64,000 bases of DNA from Gammaproteobacteria bacterium (GTDB taxonomy: Bacteria; Pseudomonadota; Gammaproteobacteria; JAABTG01), in contig JAGNLM010000003.1 in the NCBI GenBank assembly GCA_017999615.1, forward strand, positions 102,793 to 166,792. Reading direction: 5' to 3'. A program made the position numbers and the translations under genes. The notes below the pieces were generated by a model. The model was not told the DNA's origin, made no database searches, and saw only the letters and a list, made by a program, of their open reading frames with translations. Positions within the stretch are counted from its first letter, which is position 1, and each line of letters opens with the position of its first letter. Positions 1 to 7,945 of this stretch are shown here, in pieces.

Positions 1-1048
1 GGCGCTCGCGGTCGAGCAGGCGGGCGATGACCACGTCGTCCTCGGGGAAGGGCGTTGCCTGGGCGTCCCGCCGGAGCTCCTGGAGGTCCTCGCGCTGGAG
101 CTCCGAGGCGAGGTACTCCACTGCCTTGCGGTAGGCCGGGTCCTCGCCGGCGGCGAACGCCGCCTGCTCGTCCAGCAGCCGCCGGTGGTCGGCGGCCGCC
201 TGCTCGATGCGGGAGTCGAGGGTCTCGAGCACGGCCCGCTCCTGCTCCCGTACCCGCACCAGCGCGGGGATGCCGTCGGCCTTGCGGCCCGCCTCGTCGA
301 GCCCCCGGAGGGCCTCGATCTCCACGTCCGCACGCTGGCGAGTGGCGTTGGCGTGCTCGCGCAGGCGCACCGGGATCTCCTGGAGGCGCGCGAAGTTGGC
401 GCGCGCCCCGGCGTACCCGATGAGACTTGCCACCTTGCCGTCGAGCCAGCGTACGAGCGGTGAGGCCTGGTAGGCCGCCAGCCCGTAGCCACGCTCCCAG
501 AGATAGGAGAAGAGGGGGTCGTCCCGGTAGGACCGGCCCTTCTGGTCGAGCTCCTGCTCGCTGTACCTCGCCTTGTCTTCCGCGTGCTGCGCGATCCGCT
601 CGGCGTCGCGCGTGCGGTTCTGCTGCGCCTGGTAGTCGGGCTGCGCCGCCAGGCGGGCCTGGGTCCTCGCCTCGGCGGCGTCCACCGCGTCCGAGGCGGC
701 CTCCAGCGCGTCGGCCTGGGTCCGACGCTCGGCCTCGAGCGCAGACTGCTGGTGCTGGTTGGCGCGGATGCGCTCCGCGAGCGCCGCCTGGGCGGCGGGC
801 CGCGAGGCGAGCAGGGCCGCGACCTGCCGGTCGGCCTCGTCGAGCCCCGAGACCAGGCCCCCCGCGGCGATCAGCCCCACGCGCAGCCGGGCCAGGTCCC
901 GGAGGTCCTCCACCCGCGCCCTGCCGAGCTGCAGCAGCTGGCCGCTCACCTCCTCGATGCGCCGGTGGACCTCCTCCATCCGGTGCTGCTCTTCGCCGAG
1001 GGCGTCGTCGATCCGGGTCAGCGCGTCCCTACCGGTCAGCATGGGCAT
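1..1048 (-). CDS. Coiled-coil protein, third gene of DUF6384 operon (partial, 3' end outside window)
   Basis: The minus-strand frame is open from an ATG at 1048 to the window edge, giving at least 349 codons without a stop. The product begins MPMLTGRDAL and is dominated by long Glu/Arg/Gln/Ala-rich heptad-like helices (for example around residues 10-60 and 85-165), so it is very probably a coiled coil. I see no signal peptide and no clear membrane segment in the visible part, only a mildly hydrophobic stretch near residues 185-215. It starts 5 bp after the stop of the DUF6384 gene and must be co-transcribed with it. An ATG at 1042 is an alternative start. I do not recognise the family. The function is unknown; context suggests a partner of the two upstream coil-rich proteins. 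Confidence 0.75.
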   Translation of the reverse strand, partial: MPMLTGRDALTRIDDALGEEQHRMEEVHRRIEEVSGQLLQLGRARVEDLRDLARLRVGLIAAGGLVSGLDEADRQVAALLASRPAAQAALAERIRANQHQQSALEAERRTQADALEAASDAVDAAEARTQARLAAQPDYQAQQNRTRDAERIAQHAEDKARYSEQELDQKGRSYRDDPLFSYLWERGYGLAAYQASPLVRWLDGKVASLIGYAGARANFARLQEIPVRLREHANATRQRADVEIEALRGLDEAGRKADGIPALVRVREQERAVLETLDSRIEQAAADHRRLLDEQAAFAAGEDPAYRKAVEYLASELQREDLQELRRDAQATPFPEDDVVIARLLDRER

Positions 1049-1052
1049 GAGG

Positions 1053-1967
1053 TCACCACTCGGTCAGGGCGCCGCCGGCGGTCGGGACCTCGTACTCCGG
1101 GTCGAGGAAGCCGCGACGCTTCACGCCGAAACGGTTGTTCTGGATGATCCCGTCGTCCTGCTTGTCGGCGGCCACCCGGCGGAAGTCCGCCTCGGAGACC
1201 CGCAAGCCCCATTGGGACACCCGCTTGCGCTTGCCGGTTTCCTCGCTCGTGACCTCCACGGGGACGGCGTTCCCGCGGGCGTCCACGGCCTCGACGATGA
1301 GGTAGTAGTTCTTCGCGTCGGGATTGTCGTCGGGCACTCGCCACACGCCCGAGTGCTCGCCCGGGCGCGAGACGATGCGCAGGGTATATTCCTGTTCCAG
1401 GGTCTCGCGCAGGGCCTTCATGGCCACGAGCATCTCCCGGGCGGCCTTCTCGTTGCCCCCCTTCAGGGCGCTCTCGGCCGCGGCGCGGTAGCTGCCGGCG
1501 AGCCCGCGCGCGGGATCGGACTCGGCCAGCGCCAGGACCTGACCGTGCAGCGCGTTGACCTCGTTGGGAAGGGCGGAGCGCGGGGCGACGACGGTCGCGT
1601 AGTAGGCGCTAACGGCGAGGACGAGTGCGGCGACGCCGCCGACCAGCCAGCGGCCCCAGACGCGCCGGCGGACGTAGAGGTGGGCGAGCCGGGTCGCGAG
1701 GCTCGGCTCCGGCGGCCGGTAGACGAAGCGGTCCTCGCGCAGCGCGGCCACTCCCTCCTCGAGGACGTGGTCCGGGACCGCGATGCCCTGGGCCGCGTAG
1801 ATCTTGCGCAGCCGCTCCTTCAGGTCGAGCGCCCGCCCTTCCTCGTCGAGCTCGCGCTCCACGAGCTGCTGGCGCCGGCGCAGCGTGTCGACGACGTCCA
1901 TGGCCAGCATGACGTCGTCGAGCGGCGGCCGCTCGGCCGCCGCTGCCTGGGGCATCCCCGCGCTCAC
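1053..1967 (-). CDS. DUF6384-like protein: coiled coil plus one membrane segment
   Basis: 304 residues. The N-terminal third (about 15-75) is charged and helical (DTLRRRQQLVERELDEEGR). A single hydrophobic segment follows at about 108-130 (WLVGGVAALVLAVSAYYATVV). A second helical region (about 140-190) precedes a C-terminal mixed domain ending near TEW. The organisation matches what I remember of proteins labelled DUF6384; that name is from memory and needs a profile search. The start ATG at 1967 overlaps the previous stop as ATGA, so the two genes are translationally coupled, and the next gene starts 5 bp downstream. Membrane-anchored, with a probable cytoplasmic coil and a C-terminal domain on the far side. 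Function unknown. Confidence 0.75.
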   Translation of the reverse strand: MSAGMPQAAAAERPPLDDVMLAMDVVDTLRRRQQLVERELDEEGRALDLKERLRKIYAAQGIAVPDHVLEEGVAALREDRFVYRPPEPSLATRLAHLYVRRRVWGRWLVGGVAALVLAVSAYYATVVAPRSALPNEVNALHGQVLALAESDPARGLAGSYRAAAESALKGGNEKAAREMLVAMKALRETLEQEYTLRIVSRPGEHSGVWRVPDDNPDAKNYYLIVEAVDARGNAVPVEVTSEETGKRKRVSQWGLRVSEADFRRVAADKQDDGIIQNNRFGVKRRGFLDPEYEVPTAGGALTEW

Positions 1968-3142
1968 GAGGCCGGAGCCGCCAGGGCCTTACCCTCCTGG
2001 GCGAGGTGGGCCATGCGCCGCTTGGCGTCCTCGACGGCGTTGCGGATCTCCTGGGCGTTGGCGGTGCTCTGCCGGCGCATCTCCTCGATGATCTCGCGCG
2101 AGCGCGTCTGCCAGGTCACCACCGACTCCACCAGCTTCTTCACCGCGTCGGCGCGGATGGTCGGGCCGTAGCCGGCCTTGACCGCTGCCTCCTGGACCTT
2201 GCCGCCGATCTCGGCCAGGTCCTCGAGGGAGCGGCTCACGCCCTCCTTCATGGCCTCGACCGTCTGGGTGCTCTCGTGCAGGCCGAACATCCCGGTGTAG
2301 GAGGCGGAGAGCGCGGTCAGCACCACCTCGTTGGTGCCGAAGAAGCTCACCGCCTGGGAGTACACGCGCTCCTTGGCGTTGGTGGTCTGGAGCAGGCGCG
2401 CCATGACCACCTCGGAGGTGTTGTAGCTCACGGTCAGGTTGTCGGAGAGGTCTTTCGCCACCTGGTAGCGCTTCTCCGTGTCCTGCAGCGAGCGCACCTT
2501 CTCGTCGCGCGCGAGCTCGAGGCGGGCCCGCTCGGCCCCGGCCTCCCCCTGGAACGCGGCGAGGGCCTGCATCGCGGACTGCACCTCGGCGCGGGCCGCC
2601 TCCACCTTGCCCTCGGCCTTCTTCAGCACTTCGAGGGCCAGCACCTCGGACTGCTTCAGCGCGCCGCGGAAGTCCTGGTAGGCGTCGAGGATGGTCTGCT
2701 CGCGCCCGATCTGGTCCCGGGTCGCGCGGGTGACGTCGAGGTAGGTGTCCTTGATCTTGTCGAAGCGCTGGGCGATGTCGCCGCGGGTGACCTTCATCCA
2801 GACGTTGCTCAGCCGCTCGAAGGTGTCCAGGCGCCCGTCCTCGATCTGCTTCACCATCGACTTGGCGTCGTCGCGGATGCTGTTGAAGGCCTCGACGATG
2901 GTCTCGTAGCGCTCCCCGACCTCCATGGCCTGGACCTGCTCGCGCACCACCTCGTTGAAGAGGGAGGCCTGACTCAGCGTCCGGGCGATGGCGACGACCC
3001 GCTCCTCGTCGAGGCCCGTGATCTGGTTGAGGAGGGCGACGACCGGCGCCTCCTCCGGCTTGCCTTCCGGGACGAGGCCGAGGCTGTGCAGTCCGCTCAT
3101 GGCCTTTTCGAGGTATTTCATGGGAGAGGCGGTGACGTTCAT
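1964..3142 (-). CDS. Soluble coiled-coil protein, distantly TelA-like
   Basis: 392 residues from the ATG at 3142. This start was chosen because GGAGG lies 8 nt upstream; an in-frame extension to 3241 lacks protein-like composition. The product has no signal peptide or membrane segment and is almost all amphipathic helix. It contains repeated helical blocks at about 40-150 and a central coil at about 150-235 rich in Glu, Ala and Lys. The C-terminal helices (330-392) carry the segment EIIEEMRRQSTANAQEI. The overall look recalls TelA/KlaA toxic-anion-resistance proteins, but this is an impression only. It is the first gene of a three-gene operon with coupled stop/start. Function unknown; a cytoplasmic scaffold or stress protein is plausible. 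Confidence 0.8.
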   Translation of the reverse strand: MNVTASPMKYLEKAMSGLHSLGLVPEGKPEEAPVVALLNQITGLDEERVVAIARTLSQASLFNEVVREQVQAMEVGERYETIVEAFNSIRDDAKSMVKQIEDGRLDTFERLSNVWMKVTRGDIAQRFDKIKDTYLDVTRATRDQIGREQTILDAYQDFRGALKQSEVLALEVLKKAEGKVEAARAEVQSAMQALAAFQGEAGAERARLELARDEKVRSLQDTEKRYQVAKDLSDNLTVSYNTSEVVMARLLQTTNAKERVYSQAVSFFGTNEVVLTALSASYTGMFGLHESTQTVEAMKEGVSRSLEDLAEIGGKVQEAAVKAGYGPTIRADAVKKLVESVVTWQTRSREIIEEMRRQSTANAQEIRNAVEDAKRRMAHLAQEGKALAAPAS

Positions 3143-3269
3143 CGGAGGTCCTCCATGCGGGGCTTGTGGGCGACGGTCTCGCCTCGGGCCCGAGGGCCGG
3201 TCGGCGCGTCGCGCGATTTGTTCTGTGGATCCTGAAAGCAAAATTGACCCGTGCGCGCCCGGATGTCAA
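3143..3269 (-). promoter_or_regulatory. Probable promoter region of the coiled-coil operon
   Basis: The 123-bp gap upstream of the operon is less GC-rich than its surroundings. On the minus strand a perfect TTGACA lies at 3264-3269, overlapping the stop codon of the upstream MFS gene. It is followed about 18 bp later by AATTTT, a poor -10. TTGAC and GTCAA also form an inverted pair about 16 bp apart, which could be an operator. The -35 is good and the -10 is weak, so this is a tentative call. Confidence 0.3.
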
Positions 3270-4606
3270 CGCGGTGGGGCACGGCGGGCCAGGCCGGGGT
3301 GGCCGAGGAGCAGCGAGCCGAGGGCGCCGAGGAGCGCGACGCCGGTGGCCAGCAGCATCGCGGGGGCGAGCGAGCCGGCCGCGTCCGCGATGAGGCCGGC
3401 GGCGCTGGGGGCGAGCGCCTGGCCGACGCCGAAGAACAGGGTGATGAAGCCGAGGCCCGCGGGGGCGAGGCGCGGGCCGAGGAGGTCGCCGCAGACCGCA
3501 GCCATGATGGCCGGGATGCTCCACGCCGAGAGTCCGAAGAGGACGGCGGACAGCAGGAGGCCCGGGGGCGCCGGCCAGAGCGCGAAGAGTCCGAAGGCGA
3601 GGGTGTGGATGAGGTAGACGATGACCAGGGCCGGCTTGCGGCCGATGTGGTCCGAGACCCACCCCCAGAGCAGGCCGCACGCGAGGCTCAGCCAGCCCAG
3701 GGTCATGAAGAGCCCGCCCGCCTCGGCCTGGGTGTAGCCGCCCTCGGCGATCAGGTACTTGGTGAAGAAGGTCACGTAGATGATGTAGGAGAAGCCGAAG
3801 GCGACGTAGATGAGGCCCACGTGCCAGACGACGGGCGAGCGGTAGACGCTCGACCAGTGGGGCAGGGTGCCGCCCTCGGGTGCGGGGCCCTGCGGGGCTG
3901 AGGTCGGCGCCTCCTCGGGCCCGGCCGCCAGGGGGGCCAGGCCGAGCTCGGCCGGCCGGTCCCGGAGCAGGGCGAGGGCCAGGACCGCGAGGAGGAGCGT
4001 CACGCCCCCGAACCCGAGCCAGCAGGCCCGCCACCCGTCGGCGCCGTACGCCTCCAGCAGGCGCGGCACCAGGGGCCCCAGCAGGATGACCGCGAACGAG
4101 GACCCGGTGACCGCGACGCCGGCGGCGAGCCCCCGGCGCCGGCGCCCGAACCAGGCCGAGAGGAGCGCCATGACCGGGACGTTGCTCGCGCCGCTGCCGA
4201 GGCCCGTGAGTGCGCGCCAGCCCATGGCCGCGGTGAAGCCCCCGGCGAGCCCGGTGAGCAGCATCCCGAGGGCCGCCAGGGCCAGCCCGGCGGCGATCAC
4301 GACACGGGGCCCGAAGTGCGAGGCGAGTGCCCCGCCGAGCACCGCCAGGGCGAGGTAGCCCGCGAGATTCGCTGTCGCGAGGGCCCCGGCCTGGGCGTTG
4401 TCGAGCCCCAGGTCCGCCTGCATCGAGGGCAGCAGCATCGTGTAGCCGAAGCGGGCGAGCCCGAGGGAGGCGAAGACCACCAGCGTGGCCACCGCGAGCA
4501 CCACCCACGCGTAGTGCACGCGGGAGGGTGCAGCGCCCTGGGCGGAGGCGGTGAGTGGGGGCACGGGCTCGAATGATACGCGCCTGCGCCCGGCGGGGGC
4601 GGCCAC
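3266..4606 (-). CDS. MFS transporter, YbfB/YjiJ-like
   Basis: 446 residues with about twelve hydrophobic segments spread from residue 32 to 440. The N-terminal half has the LARFGYTMLLPSMQADLGL signature typical of the YbfB-type (MFS_4) branch of the major facilitator superfamily, and the family loop motif GRRRRGLAAG after TM4. A charged, Pro/Ala-rich loop between the two six-helix halves lies near residues 205-235. The second half repeats the loop motif as DHIGRKPALV. The substrate cannot be read from sequence. The start ATG at 4606 gives an N-terminal tail of about 30 residues before the first helix; a GTG at 4579 is a possible shorter start. It stands alone, 123 bp upstream of the coiled-coil operon. 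Confidence 0.85.
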   Translation of the reverse strand: MAAPAGRRRVSFEPVPPLTASAQGAAPSRVHYAWVVLAVATLVVFASLGLARFGYTMLLPSMQADLGLDNAQAGALATANLAGYLALAVLGGALASHFGPRVVIAAGLALAALGMLLTGLAGGFTAAMGWRALTGLGSGASNVPVMALLSAWFGRRRRGLAAGVAVTGSSFAVILLGPLVPRLLEAYGADGWRACWLGFGGVTLLLAVLALALLRDRPAELGLAPLAAGPEEAPTSAPQGPAPEGGTLPHWSSVYRSPVVWHVGLIYVAFGFSYIIYVTFFTKYLIAEGGYTQAEAGGLFMTLGWLSLACGLLWGWVSDHIGRKPALVIVYLIHTLAFGLFALWPAPPGLLLSAVLFGLSAWSIPAIMAAVCGDLLGPRLAPAGLGFITLFFGVGQALAPSAAGLIADAAGSLAPAMLLATGVALLGALGSLLLGHPGLARRAPPR

Positions 4607-4623
4607 CGCTCGAGGGGTGGGAC

Positions 4624-4652
4624 GGCGGGGCCGGCCCTGGGGCGGCCCCGCC
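4624..4652 (-). terminator. GC-rich hairpin after the glycine-rich gene
   Basis: A perfect 10-bp stem (GGCGGGGCCG with CGGCCCCGCC) with a 9-nt loop lies 19 bp downstream of the stop of the small glycine-rich gene. No T-run follows on the minus strand, so a role in intrinsic termination is uncertain; it could instead stabilise the mRNA 3' end. Confidence 0.35.
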
Positions 4653-4670
4653 GAGTCGACCGAGGCCGGC

Positions 4671-4952
4671 TTACTTCGCGAAGATCTTCTTGACCAGGCC
4701 GATGATGGCCATCAGCACGCCGCCGCCCACACCGCCGCTGGCGATGCTGCCGATGATGCCCGCGAGGTCCATCCCGCCGCCCGTGGCGAGCCCAGCCATG
4801 CTCTGCAGCTGTCCACCGAGACCGCCGCCCAGGATGCCGGCGATGGAATTCCCGACGCTGCCGAGAGACAGGTTCTTGAACAGCGAGCCGGTGATGTTGC
4901 CGCCGACGGCGCCACTGATGAGCTGAATGATCAACGGAATCAAGCTTTCCAT
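4671..4952 (-). CDS. Small glycine-zipper-like hydrophobic protein
   Basis: 93 residues, very rich in Gly, Ile, Leu and Ser, with three hydrophobic Gly-patterned stretches: residues 4-20 (PLIIQLISGAVGGN), 32-50 (GSVGNSIAGILGGGLGG) and 60-90 (MDLAGIIGSIASGGVGG). It ends in the basic tail LVKKIFAK. GxxxG and GGxxxG spacing suggests membrane insertion or oligomerisation. There is no cleavable signal peptide. A strong GGAGGAGAGG ribosome site precedes the ATG. Similar short proteins of unknown function occur in proteobacteria. It lies 99 bp downstream of the OmpA-family gene in the same direction and could be co-transcribed. No function can be assigned. Confidence 0.75.
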   Translation of the reverse strand: MESLIPLIIQLISGAVGGNITGSLFKNLSLGSVGNSIAGILGGGLGGQLQSMAGLATGGGMDLAGIIGSIASGGVGGGVLMAIIGLVKKIFAK

Positions 4953-4982
4953 GGGATCCTCTCCTCCTGATGGTGAATGACG

Positions 4983-4999
4983 CGCGGCCTTCGGCCGCG
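4983..4999 (-). terminator. Stem-loop between OmpA-family gene and glycine-rich gene
   Basis: A 7-bp perfect stem (CGCGGCC / GGCCGCG) closes a 3-nt loop, 52 bp after the OmpA-family stop and 30 bp before the next start. No T-run follows. It could be an attenuating or mRNA-processing hairpin. Confidence 0.3.
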
Positions 5000-5051
5000 T
5001 GACCCGGCGGCGACCTGGTCATGCGGCCCAGCCGCCGCCCTGCGGGTAGCG

Positions 5052-5693
5052 CTACTTCTGGATCACGACGTCCACGCGGCGGTTCTCCGCGCGGCCCTGG
5101 GGGGTGTCGTTCGATGCGGCGGGCTTCGCCTCGCCGACGCTCGCCGCGGTGAGCCGGTCCGCAGCGATGCCGCGGCCCACGAGGTAGTCCCGCACCGCGG
5201 CCGCACGCCGCTGGCCGAGGGCCTGGTTGTAGGCGTCACCGCCCCGCGCGTCGGTGCTGCCCACCAGCGAGAACTTGTAGCTCGGGTTGTCCTTCAGCAC
5301 CTTCGCCGCCTGCTCCAGGGTGGCCTGGGCCTTCGGGCCGAGCGTCGCCTGGGCGGTGTCGAAGTAGACCGGATGGACGCCCACCGACGAGCCCGCGCAC
5401 TTCTCGGCGGCTGCCGCCGTATCGCGCGCCTCGCTCGCCAGCTTCTCGGCCTCACCGTCGCGGCAGGACCAGTAGACCTCGACCGCCTTCTTGCCCAGGT
5501 CCTTCGCCTTCGCGACCTTATCCGGGCAGGCGCGGGCGCCCGCCGAGGCCTCGGCCCTGGCGACGGCGGCCTCGGTGTCCAGGACCCACTGGGGCACGCG
5601 CTCCGCCTTGTTCGGGACGTTGAAGTGAGTGCCCGCGGCGCAGCCGGCCAGCACCTACGGAGAGACCAGCAACAACCCCCACAGCTTCTTCAT
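5052..5693 (-). CDS. OmpA-family lipoprotein with in-frame amber stop in its signal peptide
   Basis: The C-terminal domain (about 105-213 of the full frame) is an OmpA/Pal-type peptidoglycan-binding fold: VYFDTAQATL, then LVGSTDARGGDAYNQALGQRRA, then GRAENRRVDVVIQK. It would hold the outer membrane to the cell wall. A helical Ala/Lys-rich region with a few Cys lies before it. The ATG at 5693 has a strong GGGAGGTGG site 6 nt upstream and encodes MKKLWGLLLVSP, then TAG (5655-5657), then VLAGC in the same frame. That is a lipoprotein signal with a lipobox, interrupted by one stop codon. The rest of the frame is intact. Either the gene is a very recent pseudogene, the base is a sequence error, or translation re-starts at the GTG at 5654, which would yield a protein without signal peptide. 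Confidence 0.7.
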
Positions 5694-5773
5694 GAGCTTC
5701 CACCTCCCACCAATCGCTGCGGGGACGTCCGCCCGGGATTGGGACCGGCCGCCTGCGCAGCAGAAAACCAGGG

Positions 5774-6301
5774 CTACCTCCGCGTCCTCGACCGGCTCTC
5801 CGTGGCCCGCAGGATCCCCCTCAGCAGGGCCTCGGGGGTCGGGGGGCAGCCGGGCACGGTGACGTCGACGGGGATGACGTTCGCGACGGCACCGCAACTC
5901 GCGTACGACACCCCGAACTCCCCCCCGTCGCAGGCGCAGGTACCGGCCGCGATCACGAGACGGGGGGCGGGCGTGGCCTCATAGGTGCGGCGCAGGGCGG
6001 CCTCCATGTGCCGGGACACCGGACCGGTGACGAGCAGGGCGTCCGCGTGCCGGGGCGAGGCCACGAAGTGGACCCCGAAGCGCTCCACGTCGTAGAAGGC
6101 GTTGTTGAGCGCGTGGATCTCGAGCTCGCAGGCGTTGCAGGAGCCGGCGTCCACCTGGCGGATCGCCAGGGCGCCGGCGAAGCGCTCGGTGAGCACCCGC
6201 CGCACCCGGATGCCGAGGGCCTCGACGACGGTGTCGTCGCAGCGAGGCGGGGCCTCGGTGACGAGGCCGACGCGCAGGGAGCGGGTGAGGATGCGGAGCA
6301 T
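5774..6301 (-). CDS. Hydrogenase-4-like small subunit (HyfI/NuoB family)
   Basis: 175 residues of the NuoB/HyfI family, the peripheral-arm subunit that carries the terminal [4Fe-4S] cluster (N2-like) next to the large subunit. All four cluster ligands are visible: C55 and C58 in GSCNACELE, C122 in AGTCACDGG and C152 in VPGCPPTPE. This subunit can therefore still bind its cluster. It is the last gene of the complex, 9 bp after the large-subunit stop. Because the partner large subunit lacks Ni-Fe ligands, hydrogen chemistry is not supported, and a role in an Ehr-type complex is the better reading. No separate ferredoxin-type (HyfH/NuoI) gene is present next to it. Confidence 0.88.
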   Translation of the reverse strand: MLRILTRSLRVGLVTEAPPRCDDTVVEALGIRVRRVLTERFAGALAIRQVDAGSCNACELEIHALNNAFYDVERFGVHFVASPRHADALLVTGPVSRHMEAALRRTYEATPAPRLVIAAGTCACDGGEFGVSYASCGAVANVIPVDVTVPGCPPTPEALLRGILRATESRSRTRR

Positions 6302-6310
6302 GGCGGCGGG

Positions 6311-7945
6311 CTACAGGTCCTGTCCGGAGTATGAGCCGTTGACGGATTTGTTGCACACCGGGAAGTCCGGGACGATGTTGCCGAGGATGAGCTGCTCCAG
6401 GGCCGGCCAGGTGAGCCAGGAGGGGTCGCGCGGGAAGAAGCGCGCGACCCGCCCCGTCGCGTCGAGGCGCACGTAGGTCAGGACCTCGCCGCGCCAGCCC
6501 TCGACGACGCCGAGGCCTTCCCCGCCCGCGCCGACCGGCCAGGGCGCCCGGGTGGCGCCCGGGGGCAGGGTCTCGAGGAGCTCGTCCATCAGGTCGAGGG
6601 AGACCCGGACCTCCTCCATGCGCACCCGCATCCGCGCCGCCACGTCGCCCTCGGAGAAGACGGGCACGCGGACCTGGAGCCCGTCGTAGGGCGGGTAGGG
6701 GCTGTCCCGGCGCGCGTCGAAGGCCTGACCCGAGGCCCGGCCGACGTACCCCACCGCCCCCATCCGGCCCGCCGTCTCCGGGTCGAGCCGCCCGGTGGTC
6801 ACCAGGCGGTCCATGAGGGAGGGGTTGTCCTCCAGCAGGTCGAAGAGGACCTCGACCTCCTCGCGCAGGCTCCGGTGGTCGGCCCGCAGGTTCCCCTGGC
6901 CGCCGACGCCGATGTCGCCCCTTACGCCGCCGGGGACGACCACGTCCATCAACATCCGGTGGCCGAAGCACTGATGGTTGCGCCGCTGCCAGACCTCGCG
7001 CAGGCGCCCGAGTTGGGCGAGCGCGAAGGCGAAGGCGACGTCGTTGCAGATGGCGCCGATGTCCCCGAGGTGGTTCGCGACTCGCTCGCGCTCGGCGAGG
7101 AGCGCGCGCAGGTGCAGCGCCCGGGGCGGGACCGCGCAGCCCACCGCCCGCTCGAGCGCCTGGCAGGCCGCCCAGGTGTGGGCGACGGTGGAATCCCCGG
7201 AGACGCGGCCGGCGAGCCGGGCGAGTCCCTCGGCGTCGCGGCCGACCGCCAGCTTCTCGATGCCCTTGTGGACGTAGCCGAGGCGCTCCTCGAGCCGCAG
7301 GACCTCCTCGCCGACCGCGTGGAAGCGGAAGTGCCCGGGCTCGATGATGCCGGCGTGCACCGGCCCCACGGGGATCTCGAAGACCCCGCTGCCGTCCACC
7401 CGCGCGAAGGGGTAGTCGGGGTCGGGGGGCGTGGCGCCAGGGGGCTTCTCGCTCGGCGGGAAGTCGTCGGGGCGCAGGGGATAGCGGGTCTCGGGCCAGG
7501 CCTGGTGGCGCGTCCAGCGGTGGGGCTGGGGGTGGTCCACGAGCTCGAGACCGAGCAGGTCGTGGGCGTGGCGCTCGGGGCGGTCCGCGGCCGGGAACTG
7601 CGGGGTGAGGGAGGCCAGGCGAGGGCTGGTGAGGGGCACCCGGGTCTCGAGCACCAGGTGGCAGCCGCCCTTCTCGAGGGCGCTGCGCACGAGCAGCGTG
7701 TCCCCCTGGAGGTCGGCCCAGAAGGCGGCCCACCGGCAGCCGAAGGCCGCGGCGACGGCCCCCGCCCGCGCCCAGTCCTCCGGGTCGACCGCGAGCACCT
7801 GGGCGGGGGCGAGCACGCTCGCCGAGCGCCGCCGGACCCCCACCAGCTCCTCGCGTAGCCGCGCCGAATACTCCTCGACCCACGCGAGGCGCCGGTCCGC
7901 GGCCGGTGCGGCGGCTGCTGCGGCGGTGGACGCGGACTCGCTCAC
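6311..7945 (-). CDS. Hydrogenase-4-like large subunit (HyfG-type NuoC-NuoD fusion) lacking Ni-Fe cysteines
   Basis: 544 residues from a GTG at 7945 that overlaps the previous stop as GTGA. The N-terminal part (about 35-165) is NuoC-like and the rest is NuoD/HycE-like. The region VGPVHAGIIEPGHFRF (193-208) and the following LEERLGYVHKGIEKLA are conserved family landmarks. At the position of the first CxxC of [NiFe] hydrogenases it reads RVSGDSTVAH (247-256). At the C-terminal CxxC site it reads FPVCNKSVNGSYSGQDL, with a single Cys. The binuclear metal site is therefore absent. This is the hallmark of energy-converting hydrogenase-related (Ehr) complexes, intermediate between group 4 hydrogenases and complex I. 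The electron donor and acceptor are unknown. Confidence 0.88.
   Translation of the reverse strand: MSESASTAAAAAAPAADRRLAWVEEYSARLREELVGVRRRSASVLAPAQVLAVDPEDWARAGAVAAAFGCRWAAFWADLQGDTLLVRSALEKGGCHLVLETRVPLTSPRLASLTPQFPAADRPERHAHDLLGLELVDHPQPHRWTRHQAWPETRYPLRPDDFPPSEKPPGATPPDPDYPFARVDGSGVFEIPVGPVHAGIIEPGHFRFHAVGEEVLRLEERLGYVHKGIEKLAVGRDAEGLARLAGRVSGDSTVAHTWAACQALERAVGCAVPPRALHLRALLAERERVANHLGDIGAICNDVAFAFALAQLGRLREVWQRRNHQCFGHRMLMDVVVPGGVRGDIGVGGQGNLRADHRSLREEVEVLFDLLEDNPSLMDRLVTTGRLDPETAGRMGAVGYVGRASGQAFDARRDSPYPPYDGLQVRVPVFSEGDVAARMRVRMEEVRVSLDLMDELLETLPPGATRAPWPVGAGGEGLGVVEGWRGEVLTYVRLDATGRVARFFPRDPSWLTWPALEQLILGNIVPDFPVCNKSVNGSYSGQDL

Noticed and set aside
1..1050. Plus-strand frames at the window start
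   Set aside because: Arg/Pro/Ala-rich shadows; the minus-strand frame is coil-like, open to the edge and in operon context.
6311..7945. Functional [NiFe] hydrogenase large subunit
   Set aside because: Both CxxC motifs that bind the Ni-Fe centre are missing, and no maturation genes are present in the window.
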